Under the pieces are notes generated by a model. The model made no database searches. It was given only the letters and a program-made list of their open reading frames with translations, and was not told the DNA's origin. From a bacterium (GTDB lineage: Bacteria; Auribacterota; UBA3054; JAPLST01): a DNA stretch of 32,866 nucleotides. The position numbers and the translations under genes are program-made. Positions 29,501-32,866 of the stretch are shown one piece after another. The stretch is taken from the NCBI GenBank assembly GCA_026417575.1, contig JAOACZ010000081.1, positions 1-32,866 on the forward strand, written 5' to 3'. Positions within the stretch are counted from its first letter, which is position 1. Each line of letters begins with the position of its first letter.

Positions 29501-30100
29501 GGTGGTTGATTGGTATGCTGCGGGGAAGGCAGGATCAGGTCCCATGTCGACAATGCCTGGGAAACCGGCGTACAGGCTATTAGTTGCGCCGGGGGAACCA
29601 CCGTAGGCGCGGGAAGCGCCCCAATTCCACACAGCTGTGGTAGGACCGCGTGGTTGGCGCAGTTCCAATGAGCACCCATCGCCATCTGCCTCCGGGGGCC
29701 ACGGCGCGCGATCTGCATAGGTAACTTCGCTGACGACCACCCCGCTGGCATTTGCCAACGCCACCCGCTCGCCAGAGTTATTCAGACCTGTGTTGTTCGC
29801 AAACGGCCCGTAGACGTTTGAGACGTGAGGATACGCAAGGGCGAACGCCGCGGGATCTTTCACAAGTACAAGGAATCCGCCCGCGGCAATCTGGGCCCCT
29901 GCTGGAAAGACAAACGTAACGCCATCTTGCATGTACCAGCCGGCCAGCGACACATTGGTGCTGCCGATGTTCCAGAACTCGATAAACTCGGTCTCATCGC
30001 CGGAGCCGGGAGGGTTGTAGTAGAGCTCGTTTATGACCACCTGTGCGTGAAGTGCTCCGACTAGGAATGCGGCCCAGAACACATCGCATCTTAACGCCAT
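26555..30100 (-). CDS. Large exported multidomain protein: lamin-tail domains, chitobiase-C-like domain, CotH kinase-like domain, PKD domain, PEP-CTERM-like tail
   Basis: VVINELYYNPPGSGDETEFIEFWN (LTD 1); LNEVMPYNSVTRADSDSEYNDWFELYN (LTD 2); IHYTLDGTIPQTNATMY (CHB_HEX_C-like); IELRGQTSLNEPQKQYGFETRD...VLYAPYNDKTLMRNVLAYD...VYVLMEKIKRAPGRVNI (CotH); FRWEFGDGAVSSVRHPLYSY (PKD); C-terminal VVPEAVGFFTLLLLAALCFRWRE. Start set at the signal-peptide Met (MALRCDVFWAAFLVGALHA), not 30385. Confidence 0.82.
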   Translation of the reverse strand: MALRCDVFWAAFLVGALHAQVVINELYYNPPGSGDETEFIEFWNIGSTNVSLAGWYMQDGVTFVFPAGAQIAAGGFLVLVKDPAAFALAYPHVSNVYGPFANNTGLNNSGERVALANASGVVVSEVTYADRAPWPPEADGDGCSLELRQPRGPTTAVWNWGASRAYGGSPGATNSLYAGFPGIVDMGPDPAFPAAYQSTTLRAFALAPTSIASLVAIYATNLFSTNVVTLFDDGMHNDGTAGDAVYAGALPGVAAGTYVRYYYRMLVSDGSVFEMPAEEPIQPMLPGLTARLSGGGLYIDVVPQSAWQVISTTGQATSSRLYLYLSAPGEVQVDDVAITLGGTQHIVNGTFDTSATNWQATGNHSNSYFTADAGSSAPGCMTIVARGAGGSWDNSVNCYTSPNLINNGPLYVLSFAYRLAPTNSRSWLRYYVGSTNWHNLRLNEVMPYNSVTRADSDSEYNDWFELYNSGTVALNLAECTVSDDADNPRQWRFPDMVLAPGAHLLVWASGKNRTAGELHTNFRLAASGEALILTDPFGREVDRLTWGSLPPDVSYGCLPDGVTSRVYFASATPGTTNQPPAYAGIAETPRPSRPGGLFLGSLVLTLHVQNAQAQIHYTLDGTIPQTNATMYTAPLMLSSTTRLCARTFAPGLLPSPVARHEYYRLMPSILTSSPLPILVIDTRGQSIPDEPKIDAFLGIISNGIGRNYVTDPFSHFEGRIGIELRGQTSLNEPQKQYGFETRDDDGEDRDATLFNFPAESDWVLYAPYNDKTLMRNVLAYDAFRRMGWYASRTMYCELVLNGSYEGVYVLMEKIKRAPGRVNITKLAPVDNTPPTVSGGYIVKIDKTDSGDVVFYTDEGTRFIHVYPRGERVTSAQQAWIRSYLTNFEACLRSPTYTHPVSGYARFIDVSSFVDTYVLVQAWKNIDGLRLSSYFYKDRNGKLVSGPPWDYNISLGNANYYDGWNTSGWYTTGDYYAIPFWWARFRADTNFMALCRQRWQALRKDILHRTNFAARIDTLAAVLDEPQRRHFQRWPILGTYVWPNYYYAATSYAQEVTWMKRWAHDRMAWIDGQWNTLIADFSASPLTALLNQAVVFTNLTYGNANAFRWEFGDGAVSSVRHPLYSYSTIGLFNVTLVVSNFTAENGWSMDSLTRTNYVLVVPEAVGFFTLLLLAALCFRWRE

Positions 30101-30112
30101 CTTCACACTGCC

Positions 30113-30141
30113 ACTATAGCATTTTACGGCGCCGAGGTCAA
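30113..30141 (-). promoter_or_regulatory. Sigma70-type promoter (TTGACC-N17-TATAGT) for the CotH/LTD gene
   Basis: Minus-strand TTGACC at 30141..30136 and TATAGT at 30118..30113, 17-bp spacer, 12 bp from the ATG at 30100. Confidence 0.65.
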
Positions 30142-30339
30142 CGAGCGCCCAAGTTGAAACCCCTGGAAATGTCATCTGAGCAACGGTGTTAAAATGCGCG
30201 GTTGCGCATTGCCCACCCATCGGCTGGTTCAACCACGGCGCGGACGGCGCGGCGCAGGTTTGCACTACCCGGTCCATCCGGGCGCGGCGTTCATCCGGCA
30301 CGCTGTGTGGCTTGGTCCGTTCCAGCCCCGCAATTTCGG

Positions 30340-30870
30340 CTGCCTCCCGCACTAGCATGACGAACCGGGTGACGTACGCCGTCACATAGCGTTGCCGCAG
30401 ATACTCATTGGTACCCCAGCGTGTTGAGGCCCTGCAGCCGTAGTTCCGTCACCAGACGGTCTTTCTACGTCTTCAACGAACCAACCGCTGCACCCACCCT
30501 TTTCTTGTCGGCTGTGCACCTGGATGACGCTAACGTGCACCGCCTCCATCGCGTGATCAACGTACATACGCGGCCGCAGATCGCGTAACTGTTCGTGCAC
30601 TGTCGTCTGCCGGTTGACTACAAAGATCGAAAACCTGGTCAACCTACGGGCTCTGCGGAACCACGCGTCGTTCGAGGTACGCTCACGTGGGGCTTATCAT
30701 CCCCACCGTTGTCTCGCGTCCACGAACACCACAGACCGCACCGCGCTATGCGGGTCGTCAATCGGCGCGGTCGTGAACTTTCTCGCGCTTCGTTTCAGAG
30801 CGATTGAGATAACCGCCATCGATTGAGACTCACTTGCTGTGCCAAGCCCGCCGTTCCTGAAGCACGTGGT
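30340..30870 (-). pseudogene. Degenerate ISNCY (IS1202-group-like) DDE transposase remnant
   Basis: Collinear transposase-like segments spread over different minus-strand frames with stops: QERRAWHSK*VSIDGGY, PIDDPHSAVRSVVFVDA, RFSIFVVNRQTTVHEQLRDL, HVSVIQVHSRQEKG, DRLVTELRLQGLNTL, EYLRQRYVTAYVTRFV. Confidence 0.62.
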
Positions 30871-31169
30871 GCCGCGGCTCATGTCGCGCCGCATCCTTCT
30901 ATCTGCGCAGCAGCATCGGCTCCGCACTAGTCCCTGCGGCGGAACCGCCGATGCACACGTTCCGCTTGCGTTTTCGCTCGCCGCTAGCTTTATGGTGCGC
31001 AAGTGGTGGGAACAGTGTGCGTGATGACCCCTGGAAGGGAGGCCAGGAGGTGTCACATCTCTACTGTGATAAGTTTTGCGACATACCGCGTGATCAAAGC
31101 TCTGCGAGTGTACCGGTATTTGCAGAACGCTCCCGACGATACTCAAACATGGTGCCAGCGAGAAAAGCG

Positions 31170-31199
31170 TTGCATCATTCCAAGCCCTTTTGCTACACT
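31170..31199 (+). promoter_or_regulatory. Sigma70-like promoter (TTGCAT-N18-TACACT)
   Basis: Upstream of the UroD-family gene; AGGAGG ribosome-binding site at 31205-31210. Confidence 0.45.
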
Positions 31200-31221
31200 G
31201 TCACAGGAGGACAGGAAGCGT

Positions 31222-32229
31222 ATGGTCTCCAGCTCGCGCGAAATTGTCTACGCGGCAGTACACTTTCAGCGCCCCGCGCGTCTACCGGTGCGGATGGCCA
31301 GTCTGGGTGTGGACGATACGGCATGGATCTGGCGGAAGACGGCTGACCGCGTTGAGAACGGTGCGAGGCTGGACGAATGGGGTTGCCGCTGGGAACATAC
31401 CGATGTTCCCAACATGGGTCAGGTCAAAGGTCACCCGCTCTCCTGCCTTGCCGCGCATGAGTCTCTGAGGGTACCGGATTACTCGCAAGATTGGATGTAT
31501 GAGGAGTGCGATGCCGTGTTGCGTGCCGCGGAGGAACACGAAAAGTATACTCAGGCGGGGATTTTTATGGTTCTGTTTGAGCGCATGCACGCGTTGGCTG
31601 GTTTTGAGACGGTGTTGACGGGCCTGCTTGATGATCGCGACAACGCCGCGGCGCTGGCTGACAAAATTCTTGGGGCACAGATTAACCTTGTGCGCAACTT
31701 TCAAGAGCGCTTCGGTCGGCGCCTTCACTCGTTTAGTATGAGCGATGACTGGGGCAGTCAGCGCGCAACTTTCATCTCCCCAGCGCTCTGGTACGAGTTC
31801 TTCTTCCCACGCTACAAACGCTTGTTTGAGGTGATGCATGCGGGGGGCCAAGACGTGTGGGTGCACTCCTGCGGAAGAATCAATGAGCTGATTCAAGGCT
31901 TCATTGACGCGGGGGCCGATGTGATTAATCTCCAACAACCACGCGCCCTCGGTATTGCTGCAATCGGCGAACGCTACCGCGGCAAAGTAGCCTTTGAATC
32001 GCTTGCCGACATCCAAGTAACCTTGCCGACCGGCGATGTCGACAAAATTCGTGCGGATGCTGAAGAACTAGGGCTGCACTGGATGCTCCCTGAAGGAGGC
32101 TTCATTTTCTCGGACTACGGCGATGATCGGGCTATCGGCGCGCCGGAGGCGGCAAAGCGCTGCATGTATGCTGCCTTCAGCCGGGTTTCGGAACGCGTGT
32201 ACGGGGCCCCGTTGCCTGAGCTACCCTAA
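31222..32229 (+). CDS. Uroporphyrinogen decarboxylase (URO-D) family protein / methyltransferase-like
   Basis: SFSMSDDWGSQRATFISPALWYEFFFPRYKRLFEVMHAGGQDVWVHSCGRINELIQGFIDAGADVINLQQP is typical of the URO-D superfamily. AGGAGG SD before the ATG at 31222; the track start at 31003 is spurious. Confidence 0.83.
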   Translation: MVSSSREIVYAAVHFQRPARLPVRMASLGVDDTAWIWRKTADRVENGARLDEWGCRWEHTDVPNMGQVKGHPLSCLAAHESLRVPDYSQDWMYEECDAVLRAAEEHEKYTQAGIFMVLFERMHALAGFETVLTGLLDDRDNAAALADKILGAQINLVRNFQERFGRRLHSFSMSDDWGSQRATFISPALWYEFFFPRYKRLFEVMHAGGQDVWVHSCGRINELIQGFIDAGADVINLQQPRALGIAAIGERYRGKVAFESLADIQVTLPTGDVDKIRADAEELGLHWMLPEGGFIFSDYGDDRAIGAPEAAKRCMYAAFSRVSERVYGAPLPELP

Positions 32230-32250
32230 CCCCTCACCAGCCCACTAACT

Positions 32251-32847
32251 ATGGCAATGCACCGTCTCATTCAGGCAGTGATTTTTGATCTCGATGGTGT
32301 GCTCGTCCGTACGGACGAGTTACATTACCAGGCGTGGAAAAGACTGGCACAGGAGCAGGGCTGGAAATTTGACCGTCGTATTAACGCGGCATGCCGCGGT
32401 GTGCCGCGCGTCGCCTCTCTCGAAATAATTCTCCGACACAATCGCGTGGAGCTCTCGGACGAAGAAAAGCACGCACTCGCGGAGCGCAAGAACAACTACT
32501 ACAAAGAACTTCTTCAAACGCTAGACAAACGCGCATTGTACCCTGGTGCTGTGGAGCTGCTTCAGCAACTACGCATACGCCGCGTAAAGCTTGCCGTTTG
32601 CTCCTCCAGCAAGAATGCGGCAGAAGTCCTCCGCCGCCTCAAGCTCACGCCGTACTTCGACGCGATCGTGACGGGCGACGATATCACCCATGCCAAGCCC
32701 CATCCAGAGATTTTTCTTCGTGCAGCTGAGCGACTTCATGTGCACCCTTTTCACTGTGTGGTGTTCGAAGATGCTGCCTCCGGTGTGGAGGCAGCCTTTG
32801 AGGCAGGGATGAAGTGCATCGGTGTTGGCAACGCGAGAACGTTACCT
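32251..32847 (+). CDS. pgmB: HAD-superfamily hydrolase, beta-phosphoglucomutase-like, 3' truncated
   Basis: MAMHRLIQAVIFDLDGVLVRTDELHYQAWKRLAQEQGW..., LAVCSSSKNAAEVLRRL, VTGDDITHAKPHPEIFLRAAERL, VVFEDAASGVEAAFEAGMKCIGVG. Open to the contig end, hence missing from the ORF track. Confidence 0.82.
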
Positions 32848-32866
32848 CTGTCTCTTATACACATCT
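32848..32866 (+). other. Nextera transposase (Tn5 mosaic end) sequencing adapter contamination
   Basis: The terminal 19 bases are exactly CTGTCTCTTATACACATCT, the standard Nextera adapter-trimming sequence. Confidence 0.96.

Noticed and set aside
1-32866. CRISPR arrays, rRNA genes, intact IS elements, prophage, toxin-antitoxin or restriction systems
   Set aside because: No regularly spaced repeats, no rRNA-like sequence and no intact signature genes seen by reading both strands and the ORF track.

Overview
A 32.9 kb bacterial chromosomal window, probably from the PVC superphylum (Kiritimatiellota/Verrucomicrobiota-like). That assignment is inferred from PEP-CTERM proteins and gene content and is not proven. 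The left part (about 0.2-7.4 kb) is a minus-strand housekeeping run: nadB, sat, mtaB, plsC, fmt, rsmB. The centre (about 7.4-11.2 kb) is a probable replication-origin region with dnaA, dnaN and a dciA/DUF721 gene, DnaA boxes on both sides of dnaA, and no recF between dnaN and dciA. To the right are a glutamine amidotransferase, an RnfB-like ferredoxin, tRNA-Leu(CAG) with a clear promoter and terminator, a coupled TPR / TPR-like / ExbB operon, a thioesterase and a small lipoprotein. From about 20 to 30 kb the DNA is accessory: three large secreted proteins with PEP-CTERM-type C-termini (a GH30-like hydrolase, a 681-aa orphan, and a lamin-tail/CotH/chitobiase-C/PKD protein) separated by ORF-poor DNA. 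A multiply frameshifted remnant of an ISNCY (IS1202-group-like) transposase lies at about 30.3-30.9 kb. The window ends with a uroporphyrinogen-decarboxylase-family gene and a truncated beta-phosphoglucomutase-like HAD gene. The last 19 bases are exactly the Nextera transposase adapter (CTGTCTCTTATACACATCT), so the right edge is an artefact. I found no CRISPR array, rRNA or intact mobile element, and no convincing wholly new system. The best leads are the TPR/ExbB operon lacking ExbD, the PEP-CTERM cluster, and promoters placed almost directly on start codons.
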